Shown: positions 17,893-27,843, counted from the stretch's first letter. The stretch is DNA of 64,000 nt from Sphingobacterium lactis (GCF_011046555.1 NZ_CP049246.1:3410001-3474000); one strand, 5' to 3'. Translations and numbers: made by a program. The notes: generated from the sequence alone by a model not told the origin.

Positions 17893-18492
17893 ATGAGAAA
17901 TATTGAGGTACCGGAACTGTTGTTGGCCATACAAAATGGCGACGAAAAAGCTTTTGCTGAGTTGTATCGCAGATACCACGCTAAGCTTTACCGTTTCCTG
18001 TCACGCTTCAATTCCACAAACAAGGCCAATCCGTCCGATATACTGCAAGAGGCATTTTTAAGGGTGTGGTTAAACCGCGACCGATTGGGAGAAATCCAAG
18101 ATTTTGAATCCTGGTTGTTCAAAGTTGTCAGTACCGAGAGCCTGACACTCCTGCGTAAAGAAGCACACCAAAAAGTGAAAGTTGACCGATTGAAATCCCG
18201 TTACGACCAGGAACTACTGCCGACCATGGAACAGCCTCGTTTTATGGAGCTGTTTGAAATCAAGAAAATCGTGAATGAAGCGATCCAGAACATGCCGGAG
18301 AAAAGACGTACGATATACCTCCTGAGCCGTGAAGAGGGCCTGACAGCATCTGAAATTGCTTCTAAGCTCCATATTTCCACAAACACAGTCTATAATACGC
18401 TGACATCTGCACTGAAAGATATCCGCAAATCCCTCGCGGACCAAAATTTCCAAACCTCGATCATGATTTTGATCATTCTCAAATTATTTTAA
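17893..18492 (+). CDS. RNA polymerase ECF-type sigma-70 factor
   Basis: The product is 199 aa from ATG 17893 (MRNIEVPELL); a GTG at 17881 would add four residues. Sigma region 2 is visible (KANPSDILQEAFLRVWLNRDRLGEIQDFESWLFKVV, about 40-80) and region 4 with its helix-turn-helix at about 140-180 (MPEKRRTIYLLSREEG, TASEIASKLHISTNTVYNTL). The hydrophobic tail matches the other ECF factor at 5777. A FecR gene starts 92 bp downstream, followed by a second SusC/SusD pair, so this is the dedicated regulator of uptake locus 2. Confidence 0.92.
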   Translation: MRNIEVPELLLAIQNGDEKAFAELYRRYHAKLYRFLSRFNSTNKANPSDILQEAFLRVWLNRDRLGEIQDFESWLFKVVSTESLTLLRKEAHQKVKVDRLKSRYDQELLPTMEQPRFMELFEIKKIVNEAIQNMPEKRRTIYLLSREEGLTASEIASKLHISTNTVYNTLTSALKDIRKSLADQNFQTSIMILIILKLF

Positions 18493-18583
18493 AAAAAATT
18501 GCACCGGCAATAGTAGTCCTCTACAAAAGTATATTCTATATCATGGAGGGCACACTAACCAGTGCTTTCATTGATTGTAAACC

Positions 18584-19807
18584 ATGTACGAAAACCGAGC
18601 GTATTACTTAATTAAGCAATATTATACCCAAAGTTTATCCGATCAAGAATGGATAGAACTGGAAGCGCTATTCCATACTGAAGACCCGAAGATTCTTGAT
18701 GCGGCTTTCATCCGCCTCATGAAGGAAGAGATAAACCATGACGTCGGTGAAGTCGATGAAGCACACCTTCAACAGCGCATTTCTGAAATTTTACAGGTCG
18801 ATGTGCAAGAACAACCCCGCTCCTCTGATCAACCAATACGATTGCAGCGAATGAGCAAGTTAACCCGCAGCATGTGGTTTTCCATCGCCGCCATACTTGT
18901 ATTGGTAGGGTTTCTTGCCGTGCTATTCTATCCCAAAAATCCCAATGAAACCTTATCCACCGCAGCTGTGGATACAGTTGTTACTGATTTGCTCCCTGGG
19001 CAGGACGGCGGTATCCTGAGTTTTGAAAATGGAAAAACCATCGACCTCAGCAATCTCCCGGAAGGAAAAACAACGCTGAGATCCTACGATAATATTGCCA
19101 TTGAGGTCGAACGCACCAATGCGACCTATGCTCTCATCCAGGACAAACCAACAGCAAGCCTAATCTACCAGGAAATCGAAACTCCCAAAGGTCGCCGGTT
19201 TAGGGTTAACCTGAGCGATGGCAGCCGTATTTGGTTGAATGCAGGCAGTAAACTGCGGTTCCCTATTCAATTTGACTCCGAAAAAAGGGAGGTTTATCTT
19301 TCCGGCGAAGCCTACTTTGAGGTCGCCCACCAAGCAGATCGACCCTTCCGTGTGAAATTTAAAAACATGGATTCCTCTGTGGAGGTCTTGGGAACGAAAT
19401 TCAACATCAACAACTATCCTGAAAACCAAGAAATTACCACAACACTGATTGAAGGAAAAGTGCAGATTATCAATCAGCACAATACCAGGATGCTTGCTCC
19501 TGGCGATGTAGCCGTGGCAACCTCAGATGGCAGCATTCGCCACTTCACAAATTCTTCGGCCTCCAATTCCCTCGCCTGGAAAGACAATTATTTTCAGTTT
19601 AACGAAGCTGATATAAAAACCGTGATGACGGAATTAGGGCGTTGGTACAACTTTGAGGTGGACTACGCCGGTAAACTCCCAGCAGAAAAATATTCTGGAA
19701 AAATAGGAAAAGACTTGACCCTAAACCAAGTTATGGAAATACTGGCCGGAACGAACATCCGCTACAAGGTAATCAACAAAAACCGGATTAGAATCTATGC
19801 CGATTAA
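18584..19807 (+). CDS. FecR family anti-sigma factor (DUF4974 C-terminus)
   Basis: The 407-aa product has a transmembrane helix at about 97-117 (MWFSIAAILVLVGFLAVLFY). Its periplasmic FecR domain contains LSDGSRIWLNAGSKLRFP, LSGEAYFEVAHQADRPFRV and VLGTKFNINNYPENQE. The C-terminal DUF4974 segment reads IKTVMTELGRWYNFEVDY. The order of parts is the same as in the FecR at 6449, but the sequences are clearly divergent, so the two sigma/anti-sigma pairs are probably insulated from each other. It acts between the sigma factor at 17893 and the SusC transducer at 19871. Confidence 0.92.
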   Translation: MYENRAYYLIKQYYTQSLSDQEWIELEALFHTEDPKILDAAFIRLMKEEINHDVGEVDEAHLQQRISEILQVDVQEQPRSSDQPIRLQRMSKLTRSMWFSIAAILVLVGFLAVLFYPKNPNETLSTAAVDTVVTDLLPGQDGGILSFENGKTIDLSNLPEGKTTLRSYDNIAIEVERTNATYALIQDKPTASLIYQEIETPKGRRFRVNLSDGSRIWLNAGSKLRFPIQFDSEKREVYLSGEAYFEVAHQADRPFRVKFKNMDSSVEVLGTKFNINNYPENQEITTTLIEGKVQIINQHNTRMLAPGDVAVATSDGSIRHFTNSSASNSLAWKDNYFQFNEADIKTVMTELGRWYNFEVDYAGKLPAEKYSGKIGKDLTLNQVMEILAGTNIRYKVINKNRIRIYAD

Positions 19808-19870
19808 TGAACCATAAAACCAAAACATAGCGAATTACTAAAAATTGAATTATAAATCATAATAACTAAA

Positions 19871-22800
19871 ATGACCAAATTATCCTTCAGAAAATGTGCT
19901 TCCAATGGTAGGTCCCATGACTTTTGGAAACGCAAGTCTAATCTCCTCGTTGCCCTTCAATGCTCTTTTATCATTGCAGGTGTATCTATTCAGGAGACCT
20001 ACGCCGATGTCCACACGCAGACAACCGTACATGCTCCACAATCCATTGAATTGGATAAAATGCTGAAGACCATTGAGAAAAAGACAGGCTATGTATTTTT
20101 CTACAAATCAGCGGAGATCAAAGATGTCTTTGTTAAGCAGGTAGACATGGACAATAAATCTGTTACGGAAACCTTGAACGATCTGTTTGCTCAAACGGCC
20201 TTTAACTACACCATTAAAGGGAAAACCATTTCCATCAAGAGAAATGCGCGGGCACAGCAGACCGTTACTGGAACGGTGAAAGACGCTACGGGCAAAACCC
20301 TATCTGGTGCTACGGTAACCGTAAAAGGAACGAACAAGGCAACCTCGACGGATGTGAATGGCCAATTCTCTATTGACGCGACGCCTACGGACATGCTGAC
20401 GATTTCATCGATCGGATTTGAGACCGTGGAGGTTTCTGCAGGCGCAGGGGCTGCCCTCCAGAACATTGTCCTTTCGGAATCTTCAGAATCCATGGAGGAA
20501 CTGGTTGTGATCGGGTATGGCGCCGTAAACCGGAAGAACGTATCTGGTGCCGTATCAACGGTAAAAGGTTCCGACCTAGCTGCTGTTTCTACGACGTCAA
20601 ACTTTGCACAAGGTCTTCAAGGTAAAGCTGCCGGTGTGCAGGTGATGCAGCCTACAGGTCAACCCGGTGCAAGTGCAACAGTTAAAATCCGGAATAACCC
20701 GTCGAACGCCAGTGCTGGTGTTCTTTACGTAGTCGATGGCGTTCCAATCAACGGTGGTGCAACCGTTCCGGGCACACCGGTTTCCACCCAAGGGAACCAA
20801 GATGTCAGTCCTTTAAACTTCATCAACTCCAATGACATTGAGTCCATTGAGCTATTGAAAGATGCTGCTTCCGCTTCCATTTATGGTGCGCGTGCCGGTG
20901 CCGGTGTGGTACTGATCACCACAAAACGCGGTAAAGCGGGTGCTCCTAAAATCGAATATACGGGAACTTATGGATTCCAAAAAGCCGATAAAATGTACGA
21001 AGTCCTGGATACCAGAACGTACATGGAACAGGTTAACAAAATAGGTCTGGAACGTTGGATGCAGAACAATAAGATTGGTCCATTCTACGGCAATGTCGAT
21101 GCTTCCACAGTAACGCCATTTAAACCGCGCTATACCGCCGATCAGATTGCCAACACCCCAATGATGCCGAATGCGATGGAAGCAGTTCACCGCGATGGCT
21201 ATACTACCCAGCACAACATCTCCCTATCGGGCGGTAGTGATAAAACAAGATACTTTGTCTCCGGAAATTATTACGATCAAAAAGGGGTGCTCTTGGCATC
21301 CGGTATGAAGCGCTACAACTTCAGAGCTAATTTTGATCAGAACATTACCGATAAAATCAAGACCGGAATCAGTGCAACCCTTTCCGATGGTAAGATCAAC
21401 ACCACCGGAACAGGTGGTTCCAATGAGCTGGGCGGGATCTTGACGTCTGCGTTGTACCATCCAGCAAATTTGCCATTGCGAAATCCTGACGGTACCTATC
21501 CAATAAATCCGCAATACCCGAATATTCCGAGTCCCCTTTCCTACCAGGATGTAACCAATGACCTGAACAGCTTCCGATTATTGACGAATGCGTACTTATC
21601 TTGGGAAATCATCGATGGCCTTACAGCCAAAGGGATGTACAGTTATGACCGTTCCACCAGCGGCCGGAATCTATACCTACCGAGAACTTACCTTCTTGGG
21701 GAAAGAACGAACGGATTCGCTCATATTTCCAAAAATGAGGCAGGTATAAAATTATTGGAATACACATTGGCCTACAACAAACGCTTCGGCACGGACCATT
21801 CCATCAATGGTGTATTGGGTTACTCGTATAATCAATTTAAAACGAATGCACTCAGCGCAGGAAACCAAAATTTCCCTACCGATGCATTCTTGTTCTATAA
21901 CCTAGGTGCCGGTCAAAGTCCAAAACCATCCGTTGGATCGGGATCTTCGGAAAAAACAATTGCATCGTATTTCCTTCGCGGTATCTATACCTACAAGGAT
22001 AGATATACACTACAGGCATCCTTACGCCGTGATGGTGCTTCGAATTTTGCGGAAAACAAAAAATGGGGATATTTCCCAGGGGTAGCTTTCAACTGGGTGA
22101 TCTCGGAAGAAGGTTTTATCAAAGATGCCGAAGGACCGGTTAGTTTCTTGAAACTACGCCTATCTTACGGAGAAACAGGAAACAGCGATATCGCAAGTGC
22201 TGCTCAGGGTGCATATTCAACAAGCACCACCGGAATTTACTACGATTATCTTTTCGGTGATGGTACCACTCCCGCAACCGGCTTCGGAATAAACCGTTTG
22301 GCAAACCCGAACCTAAGTTGGGAAACAGCGAGGGAAATCAATGCCGGTTTAGACTTCGGTTTTTTCAATGACCGACTAACGGGTTCCGTAGATGTATATA
22401 CCAAAACAATCGATGGACTCCTCTTCAATGTCGTAACGCCGGAACCTTATCAGGTGAAGGAACAGACCGTGAATGCGGGTAAAACACGTACCGATGGTTT
22501 TGATATCGCCATTCAAACCAGAAACATCGTGGACAATTCCGGAAACAACGGGTTTACATGGTCGACGAACATTAATTTTTCGCATTATTTAAGTTACTGG
22601 ACCGAGCGTGCTCCTCAGACACTAGCCACGCTTGCACGCTATATACCAGCAACAGGTAAGGATGCACTTCACAGAGGTGCATATGGCTATATTTCCAATG
22701 GGATCTATAGAGGTGATGGCAATGTACCGGCACACATGCCTAATTTATTACCGGGTAGTTTGATTCTCGAAGACAGAGGCAGTTACGATAGCCAAGGTAA

Positions 22801-23359
22801 TTTAGCTGGTCCGGATGGATTGATCAGTTCGGCCGATCAGACTTTACTGGCAAATCTGGATCCGAAATTCAATTTTGGTTTTGGAAACACATTTACCTAC
22901 AAAAACTTCGACCTGAATATATTCTTCTCCGGTGCAGTAATGAAAGCTTGGAGTCCATACGGTCCGAATCAATTGTTCCGTATTGCCACCTTAGCAGCGA
23001 GCATGGGCAGTTTCGACTGGAATACCATGCCTATCAGTTTGGATAGATGGTCATACGATAATACGGAAGCCAATTTCCCAACAGGCTTGTCGGATCCAAG
23101 GTATGCAAACTTCCAGAACAACTCAGACTATTGGATGTTGAATGCCAGCTTCTTGAGATTGAGAAATGTAACCTTGGGCTATCAGGTCCCTGCAACATGG
23201 CTACAGGGGCAGAAGGTCATCAAGGGCGCGCGTTTATCATTCGATGTACAGAATCCATGGACCATTACAAATTATCCGGGATTGGATCCTGAGTTGAACC
23301 AGAATAATTACTACCCGCTAACATCAAGCTATGTAATGGGTATTAACCTTAGTTTTTAA
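19871..23359 (+). CDS. SusC/RagA family TonB-linked outer membrane protein with STN signalling domain
   Basis: The 1162-aa product has an N-terminal export signal (LLVALQCSFIIAGVSIQETYA). An STN domain lies at about 55-120 (ELDKMLKTIEKKTGYVFFYK), then a CarboxypepD_reg-like domain at about 135-210 (GTVKDATGKTLSGATVTVKG). The SusC hallmark EELVVIGYGAVNRKNVSGAV and plug motifs (LKDAASASIYGARAGAGVVL) follow, then a long barrel ending VMGINLSF. The STN domain implies signalling through the FecR upstream. Paired with SusD 20 bp downstream, it imports an unidentified substrate by TonB-dependent transport. Confidence 0.95.
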   Translation: MTKLSFRKCASNGRSHDFWKRKSNLLVALQCSFIIAGVSIQETYADVHTQTTVHAPQSIELDKMLKTIEKKTGYVFFYKSAEIKDVFVKQVDMDNKSVTETLNDLFAQTAFNYTIKGKTISIKRNARAQQTVTGTVKDATGKTLSGATVTVKGTNKATSTDVNGQFSIDATPTDMLTISSIGFETVEVSAGAGAALQNIVLSESSESMEELVVIGYGAVNRKNVSGAVSTVKGSDLAAVSTTSNFAQGLQGKAAGVQVMQPTGQPGASATVKIRNNPSNASAGVLYVVDGVPINGGATVPGTPVSTQGNQDVSPLNFINSNDIESIELLKDAASASIYGARAGAGVVLITTKRGKAGAPKIEYTGTYGFQKADKMYEVLDTRTYMEQVNKIGLERWMQNNKIGPFYGNVDASTVTPFKPRYTADQIANTPMMPNAMEAVHRDGYTTQHNISLSGGSDKTRYFVSGNYYDQKGVLLASGMKRYNFRANFDQNITDKIKTGISATLSDGKINTTGTGGSNELGGILTSALYHPANLPLRNPDGTYPINPQYPNIPSPLSYQDVTNDLNSFRLLTNAYLSWEIIDGLTAKGMYSYDRSTSGRNLYLPRTYLLGERTNGFAHISKNEAGIKLLEYTLAYNKRFGTDHSINGVLGYSYNQFKTNALSAGNQNFPTDAFLFYNLGAGQSPKPSVGSGSSEKTIASYFLRGIYTYKDRYTLQASLRRDGASNFAENKKWGYFPGVAFNWVISEEGFIKDAEGPVSFLKLRLSYGETGNSDIASAAQGAYSTSTTGIYYDYLFGDGTTPATGFGINRLANPNLSWETAREINAGLDFGFFNDRLTGSVDVYTKTIDGLLFNVVTPEPYQVKEQTVNAGKTRTDGFDIAIQTRNIVDNSGNNGFTWSTNINFSHYLSYWTERAPQTLATLARYIPATGKDALHRGAYGYISNGIYRGDGNVPAHMPNLLPGSLILEDRGSYDSQGNLAGPDGLISSADQTLLANLDPKFNFGFGNTFTYKNFDLNIFFSGAVMKAWSPYGPNQLFRIATLAASMGSFDWNTMPISLDRWSYDNTEANFPTGLSDPRYANFQNNSDYWMLNASFLRLRNVTLGYQVPATWLQGQKVIKGARLSFDVQNPWTITNYPGLDPELNQNNYYPLTSSYVMGINLSF

Positions 23360-23379
23360 CCGTAGAAGAGTAGATTACA

Positions 23380-24888
23380 ATGAAAAGAAAATATATAGTA
23401 AAAAGCTGGATGAAATACGGTGTATTGCTACTAGCGCTATCGCCGGTTTTCACATCCTGTGAAAAGAACTTAACCTATGTGAACCAACAGGAATTAAATC
23501 CTGAGAATTTCCCGAAAACGGAAAGCGATGCCGTTGCGGCACTAAACGCCATGTATTCGGGCATTATGCAGGGAAGCAGCTGGAGCGGCTATGGAGCAGC
23601 ACAGCAGTCCATAACCACACAGGCCAGCCAAACAACGGATGAGGCAATCTGTAACTGGGATGATGCTGGTCGATGGAAAAAACTCAACATGTTGAATTTC
23701 GATCCAGATTTCACCTCGTTGACACAGCATTATTCAGACCTTATGCGTTATGTTTCGCGCATTACGGGCTTGATCCCACAGATCGAGGCCATTGACATGA
23801 ACGAAGATAAAAAGAAACAGTCCGTTGCCGAGCTCAAAGCATTGCGTGGATTCTTCATGCAGATCATGTACCTCTATTACGGACCGGTGCCTGTGGTCCT
23901 GGATCCTGCGATTTTGAACACACCAGAATCGGCAGCTCAGCCTAGACCGACCAAGGAAGCGATGATTGGTTATATCGAGAAGGATTTCAAAGAGGCTATC
24001 GCGGTATTACCGGACAAGTTCACGGGTAAGGACCTGGGTCGTTTTTCCAAAGCAGCAGCACTGACGGCACTGATGAAATTGTACATGCAGGAGAAGCGGT
24101 GGGCAGATGCCATTGAAATGGGAAAACAAATCAAGGCTATTGGCTTCAGCCTGACACCAAAATATGAGGATAACTTCAACATCAATGCTAAGGGAGGAAA
24201 CAATGAGATTATCCTTCCTGTTGTTGCCAATGCGACATCCTCGACTACAGCAAATGGCTACCGTCCGCATTACCTGCCAACAGACTATTACGATGTTACT
24301 GTGGGAGGTGGTGATGCGCCATGGGGCGGATACCGTATGCCTTGGAAAACGTACGATAAGTTTGACCAAGCTGATTATAGGTTGAAACTGCTGTTGCAGA
24401 AATACCCGACCATGAAGGACGGAAAAATTGTTTACCGCGATGCTAGAGCCGGTGGTGACATCGGTGCGGTGATGGATAAATATGGTCCAGATCCAGCAAA
24501 AGTATCTTCCACGTCAACTTCCATCAACATGGTGGTCTTCCGTTATGCGGATGTGGCACTATTGCATGCAGAAGCTTTAAATGAAGTGAATGGACCGACA
24601 GCGGAAGCTTATGCCCTGCTCAACGAAGTGCGTACCGTGCATGGGAAATTGGCACCTCACGCTGGGTTGACCAAGGATACCTTCCGGAAGGCCGTGCAAG
24701 ATGAACGCTTATTTGAACTTTGGGCAGAAGGTGTTCGTCGAGACGATCTTATTCGTTGGGGACAATACGTACAACGTGCAAAAGATGATGGTTACACGCC
24801 TGGAGATCATGTGGTACTATACCCACTTCCACGGGCAGCTGTAAACCAATCCAATGGGGTTATCAAACAAAACCCTGGATATAATTAA
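23380..24888 (+). CDS. RagB/SusD family nutrient-binding lipoprotein
   Basis: The 502-aa lipoprotein has lipobox FTSC (LLALSPVFTSCEKNL). SusD features are the N-terminal YVNQQELNPENFPKTESDA, the helix ELKALRGFFMQIMYLYYGPV, the alpha-helical segment RYADVALLHAEALNEV, and the C-terminal YPLPRAAVNQ with IKQNPGYN, close to the canonical SusD ending. It is the final gene of uptake locus 2 and is followed by an intrinsic terminator. Unlike locus 1, there are no extra lipoproteins here, so no enzymatic clue to the nutrient exists. Confidence 0.94.
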   Translation: MKRKYIVKSWMKYGVLLLALSPVFTSCEKNLTYVNQQELNPENFPKTESDAVAALNAMYSGIMQGSSWSGYGAAQQSITTQASQTTDEAICNWDDAGRWKKLNMLNFDPDFTSLTQHYSDLMRYVSRITGLIPQIEAIDMNEDKKKQSVAELKALRGFFMQIMYLYYGPVPVVLDPAILNTPESAAQPRPTKEAMIGYIEKDFKEAIAVLPDKFTGKDLGRFSKAAALTALMKLYMQEKRWADAIEMGKQIKAIGFSLTPKYEDNFNINAKGGNNEIILPVVANATSSTTANGYRPHYLPTDYYDVTVGGGDAPWGGYRMPWKTYDKFDQADYRLKLLLQKYPTMKDGKIVYRDARAGGDIGAVMDKYGPDPAKVSSTSTSINMVVFRYADVALLHAEALNEVNGPTAEAYALLNEVRTVHGKLAPHAGLTKDTFRKAVQDERLFELWAEGVRRDDLIRWGQYVQRAKDDGYTPGDHVVLYPLPRAAVNQSNGVIKQNPGYN

Positions 24889-24931
24889 CAGTATCAATTT
24901 AGCAACCAAAGAAGTATTCGTACTACTTGAG

Positions 24932-24966
24932 AAATCCCTGTACTCTTTCAGGGATTTTCTTTTTTT
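24932..24966 (+). terminator. Intrinsic terminator of uptake locus 2
   Basis: AAATCCCTG (24932-24940) pairs with CAGGGATTT (24949-24957) around an 8-nt loop and is followed by TCTTTTTTT. It lies 44 bp after the SusD stop codon. Confidence 0.9.
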
Positions 24967-25021
24967 AGGACCACAGCATTCCTATTACCAAGAAGTATGA
25001 TTGGAATTTATTCGTGAAGTA

Positions 25022-25528
25022 CTAAACCAACCGCTTGCCCAAAATCTTTAGGCCATACTCCTGTCCATCCATTTCAGCAATATTGGGAAGGTTTGCCCAT
25101 TCTTCAAATCCAAAGCCCTGAAAAAGGCGAATGCTGGGTTCGTTGTGGGCAAAGATAAAACCCAACATGGTTTTGACTCCAAAAGTCGGTGCGCTCGCTA
25201 AGGCATGGGCCAACACAGCCTTGCCAAGTCCCCTGCCCCTTTGTTCAGGATTTAAGTAAATGCTGACCTCAACGGTCGCATCATACGCTGGTCGACCATA
25301 GAACGATTGAAAGCTGACCCAACCGAGGGTATGCCCATCCTGTTCTACGATCCACAATGGCCGCCGATCGGCGCTATGCTCCCTGAACCAATTCATTCGA
25401 CTTTCCACCGTTACTGGTGCTGTATCCGCAGTCACCATTCGTGATGAAACCGTACTGTTATAAATCGCAACGATCGTCGGTAGGTCGGCCTCAGTGGCGT
25501 CCCTAAACTGCAAGAATTCCTTTTCCAT
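25022..25528 (-). CDS. GNAT family N-acetyltransferase, phosphinothricin-acetyltransferase-like
   Basis: The 168-aa product is a single GNAT domain. The N-terminal RDATEADLPTIVAIYN, the segment RPLWIVEQDGHTLGWVSF, the motif A region YDATVEVSIYLNPEQRGRGLGKAVLAHAL (acetyl-CoA pyrophosphate loop RGRGLG) and NEPSIRLFQGFGFEEW match the phosphinothricin / methionine-sulfoximine acetyltransferase subgroup. Members acetylate small amino-group compounds using acetyl-CoA in the cytoplasm; the natural substrate here is not known. It is not obviously in an operon: 43 bp separate it from the barrel gene upstream on the same strand, and it ends facing the SusD terminator. Confidence 0.88.
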   Translation of the reverse strand: MEKEFLQFRDATEADLPTIVAIYNSTVSSRMVTADTAPVTVESRMNWFREHSADRRPLWIVEQDGHTLGWVSFQSFYGRPAYDATVEVSIYLNPEQRGRGLGKAVLAHALASAPTFGVKTMLGFIFAHNEPSIRLFQGFGFEEWANLPNIAEMDGQEYGLKILGKRLV

Positions 25529-25571
25529 TTTCCGGTAGCATTAATGGGGGCTAATTTAGGAATTGACAGCC

Positions 25572-26243
25572 TTATTTTCTACGAATTTGCAACTTTACAC
25601 CCAACGAAAGTCCTAAATAATCCCGTAGACTCAAGTATCTGTTCTGAATGCGACTGATTAGATAAAGATCATTGGTATGCAGGTCGTAGTAGAATTTGAC
25701 TCCTTCAAAATAAGAAGTTCCTGATGGAAAGGAGTATGTGAAATCCTGACCGACAAATGCATTGAACCGTAGTTTTGTAGAAAAGGTATAATAATCCGAA
25801 GGGTATTTATCCGGTGCGCTGAACCAGAATTGCTTCCCCACGGTGGTGCTGACATATAGACCGGTCCGCAAGGGATGGTAATCGATTTGCTCATTTACTT
25901 TCACCTGGAAAGGCGTATAGGTTTGGCGTAGCGTCAATGTTGTTTTTATACGGTCAGTATCATATTTTGGCACAAACCCCACCAAAAAGTCCGTTGACCA
26001 TTGGTCCTTACGACCATAATCCCATCCAATACCTAATGCCACGACCCCAATACTACCGGCATGTTGGACCATATAGTTGGAGGGTATAAACGATAGACCG
26101 GATTGCTTCAGGCTCTTTTCCTTTTTGGGAACTCCATTGACCGCAATTGTCGTATCGGCAACATGGGATTTCGCAGAATAGGGCAATGCCAACCCCAAAA
26201 ACAGCAGGAAAACCGGCAAGGCATTAAAATGAAACAAGTTCAT
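25572..26243 (-). CDS. Exported outer-membrane protein of unknown function
   Basis: The 223-aa product has a signal peptide (ALPVFLLFLGLALPYSAKS). The beta-rich body (GSIGVVALGIGWDYGRK, WSTDFLVGFVP, RTGLYVSTTVGKQFWF, STKLRFNAFVGQDF) ends in LGLSLGVKLQIRRK, suggesting a beta-barrel. I do not recognise a named family. It overlaps the metallophosphatase gene upstream by 20 bp, so the two are translationally linked and may act together at the envelope. Confidence 0.65.
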   Translation of the reverse strand: MNLFHFNALPVFLLFLGLALPYSAKSHVADTTIAVNGVPKKEKSLKQSGLSFIPSNYMVQHAGSIGVVALGIGWDYGRKDQWSTDFLVGFVPKYDTDRIKTTLTLRQTYTPFQVKVNEQIDYHPLRTGLYVSTTVGKQFWFSAPDKYPSDYYTFSTKLRFNAFVGQDFTYSFPSGTSYFEGVKFYYDLHTNDLYLISRIQNRYLSLRDYLGLSLGVKLQIRRK

Positions 26244-27033
26244 GGGTATATGAATTCGGGGTAATGGTAAAAATTAGAAATTGGCGCTTCCCGATATTGG
26301 GCGTGCCGTAATAGCGAATGCCATCATCAAACAGGTCGAGCACTTCATACCGGTGGTCATGTCCATGATTGGCATAAAGTAAATTGGGAAACCGCGTAAT
26401 GCTGTAATGGAACACATCCTTAACATTGTTATTGAACTGCTCTGACGTCGGCTTGGCATGCATCACAACAACTGTTTTATCGTATTCCCCGACTCGCTTG
26501 GTTTCCTCATCCCGCAGAAAAGCAAAATCAGGAATCGGCACCGAATAGTTAGCTTCCAGCGCATTGGTATTCATGCAGATGAATTTGGTCTTCCCTGCGA
26601 TGAAACTGAAGTTCAGTGCTCCGAAGACATTGGAAAAGATTTCTTCCCCATTACCCAATCCATCATGGTTACCGATCAAAGCGACATAGGGAATTTTCAG
26701 TTTCTCCAGAATATCACGTTGCCAGATAAATTCCTTGGTGATGCCAAAATCGGTGAGATCCCCACCATGAATCACAAAATCCAGATCATTACGTTTATTG
26801 GTGGATTTCACAAAATCTTCCAACTCATCATGCCAACGCTGGGAATCACTGATAAAAGCATAACGGATGGTATCCTTTTTTGCCGATTGCCGCTCTATGC
26901 GTGCAATATTACGGTTATTGATCTGTTTTGCTCCTTTAATATCCCCATCATAGGGATGGATATCGAACATATCGCAGGCCTGCAAAACAAGCAGGCACAT
27001 CAATCCAATTACGGCCTTCGGCACATTACTCAT
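26224..27033 (-). CDS. Metallophosphatase lipoprotein (calcineurin-like phosphoesterase)
   Basis: The 269-aa lipoprotein has lipobox LQAC (LLVLQACDMFD). The dinuclear metal-site motifs are in order: ISDSQRW, where the family's usual DxH is D-S-Q (my memory is that this variant is common in Bacteroidota members), HGGDLTD (GD motif), GNHDG (GNHD), a lone histidine in VVVMHAKP, and the final HGHDHR. It therefore probably hydrolyses a phosphoester outside the cytoplasmic membrane. It forms a minus-strand pair with the exported protein at 25572 and may share a transcript with the barrel gene at 27070, whose stop lies 36 bp upstream. Confidence 0.88.
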   Translation of the reverse strand: MSNVPKAVIGLMCLLVLQACDMFDIHPYDGDIKGAKQINNRNIARIERQSAKKDTIRYAFISDSQRWHDELEDFVKSTNKRNDLDFVIHGGDLTDFGITKEFIWQRDILEKLKIPYVALIGNHDGLGNGEEIFSNVFGALNFSFIAGKTKFICMNTNALEANYSVPIPDFAFLRDEETKRVGEYDKTVVVMHAKPTSEQFNNNVKDVFHYSITRFPNLLYANHGHDHRYEVLDLFDDGIRYYGTPNIGKRQFLIFTITPNSYTHELVSF

Positions 27034-27069
27034 AGCTCAAATTCAATTATTTTTCCTCGAAAATTTATG

Positions 27070-27636
27070 TTAAAAAAGTCTCCATTTGACACCAAGTTGG
27101 TACTGTTGGAGGTCAGAATGGTGGGAAGACAAGTGGTCGATATCTCCGATATGGCGATACCTGAAATAAAATCGGCTAATTTCAAAGCCTAGGGTGTACC
27201 CTATTTTACTGCCATCGCGGAATGCATCGCCTCTATTTCTCATCGTATAGCTATTTCCATTCAGCAATTTGTTGTATTCTGCTCCAGCAAATACCGACAA
27301 TTGGGGTATGAGCTCAAACTTCAAGAGGACAGGCACACTGAAATATTGCAAGCTTTTATTGCCATGCTCGATACTGTTCCCAATATCCGCTCCCGCATCT
27401 AACGTATGGACGCGAGCAATGCTGAATTGTGGTTCCGGTTGGATGCTCAGCCGGTTCGTGATCGGAAAATTAAGATAGCCGCCAACCTGCAAACCCAACT
27501 TATGCTGTGAGCGATAATACGGACCATCCCCTTTCGAAAGGTTACCTCCGAGGAGAAGACCTGCGCCAATTTGTGCATCAGCATGTCGGACAGAAAGAAA
27601 AAGAACACTTACAATAAGCAATACAATTCGGCACAT
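27070..27636 (-). CDS. PorT-like outer-membrane beta-barrel protein
   Basis: The 188-aa product has a signal peptide (IVLLIVSVLFLSVRHADAQ). The sequence QIGAGLLLGGNLSKGDG, LGLQVGGYLNFPITNRLSIQPEPQFSI and LSVFAGAEYNKLLNG is typical of the PorT / outer-membrane beta-barrel family, which have GxxxGxN-like first strands and LxxGxxxxxPIT turns. It probably forms an eight-strand barrel. It is the first gene of a probable minus-strand run with the metallophosphatase and the exported protein. Confidence 0.82.
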   Translation of the reverse strand: MCRIVLLIVSVLFLSVRHADAQIGAGLLLGGNLSKGDGPYYRSQHKLGLQVGGYLNFPITNRLSIQPEPQFSIARVHTLDAGADIGNSIEHGNKSLQYFSVPVLLKFELIPQLSVFAGAEYNKLLNGNSYTMRNRGDAFRDGSKIGYTLGFEISRFYFRYRHIGDIDHLSSHHSDLQQYQLGVKWRLF

Positions 27637-27843
27637 AAAATGGGGTACTACGCTGTTAAATAATCTATATACGGCCTAAAGGTATTATTTTATTTTACTT
27701 ATTGACCAATGAGAAAAATAAGTCAACATTATTATGACACATTTAACCGAAACAAACAATTAGTTGTCCAGAATCGTTCAAGCGGAAAATCTGCTGACAA
27801 ATAGATGTCACCAGCAAAGGCTAGATTCGAAAAAAAAATAATT

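Noticed and set aside
26458..27192. Plus-strand 244-aa frame opposite the metallophosphatase and barrel genes
   Set aside because: It is antisense to genes with clear family motifs, and it has no signal peptide, domain or start-region support.
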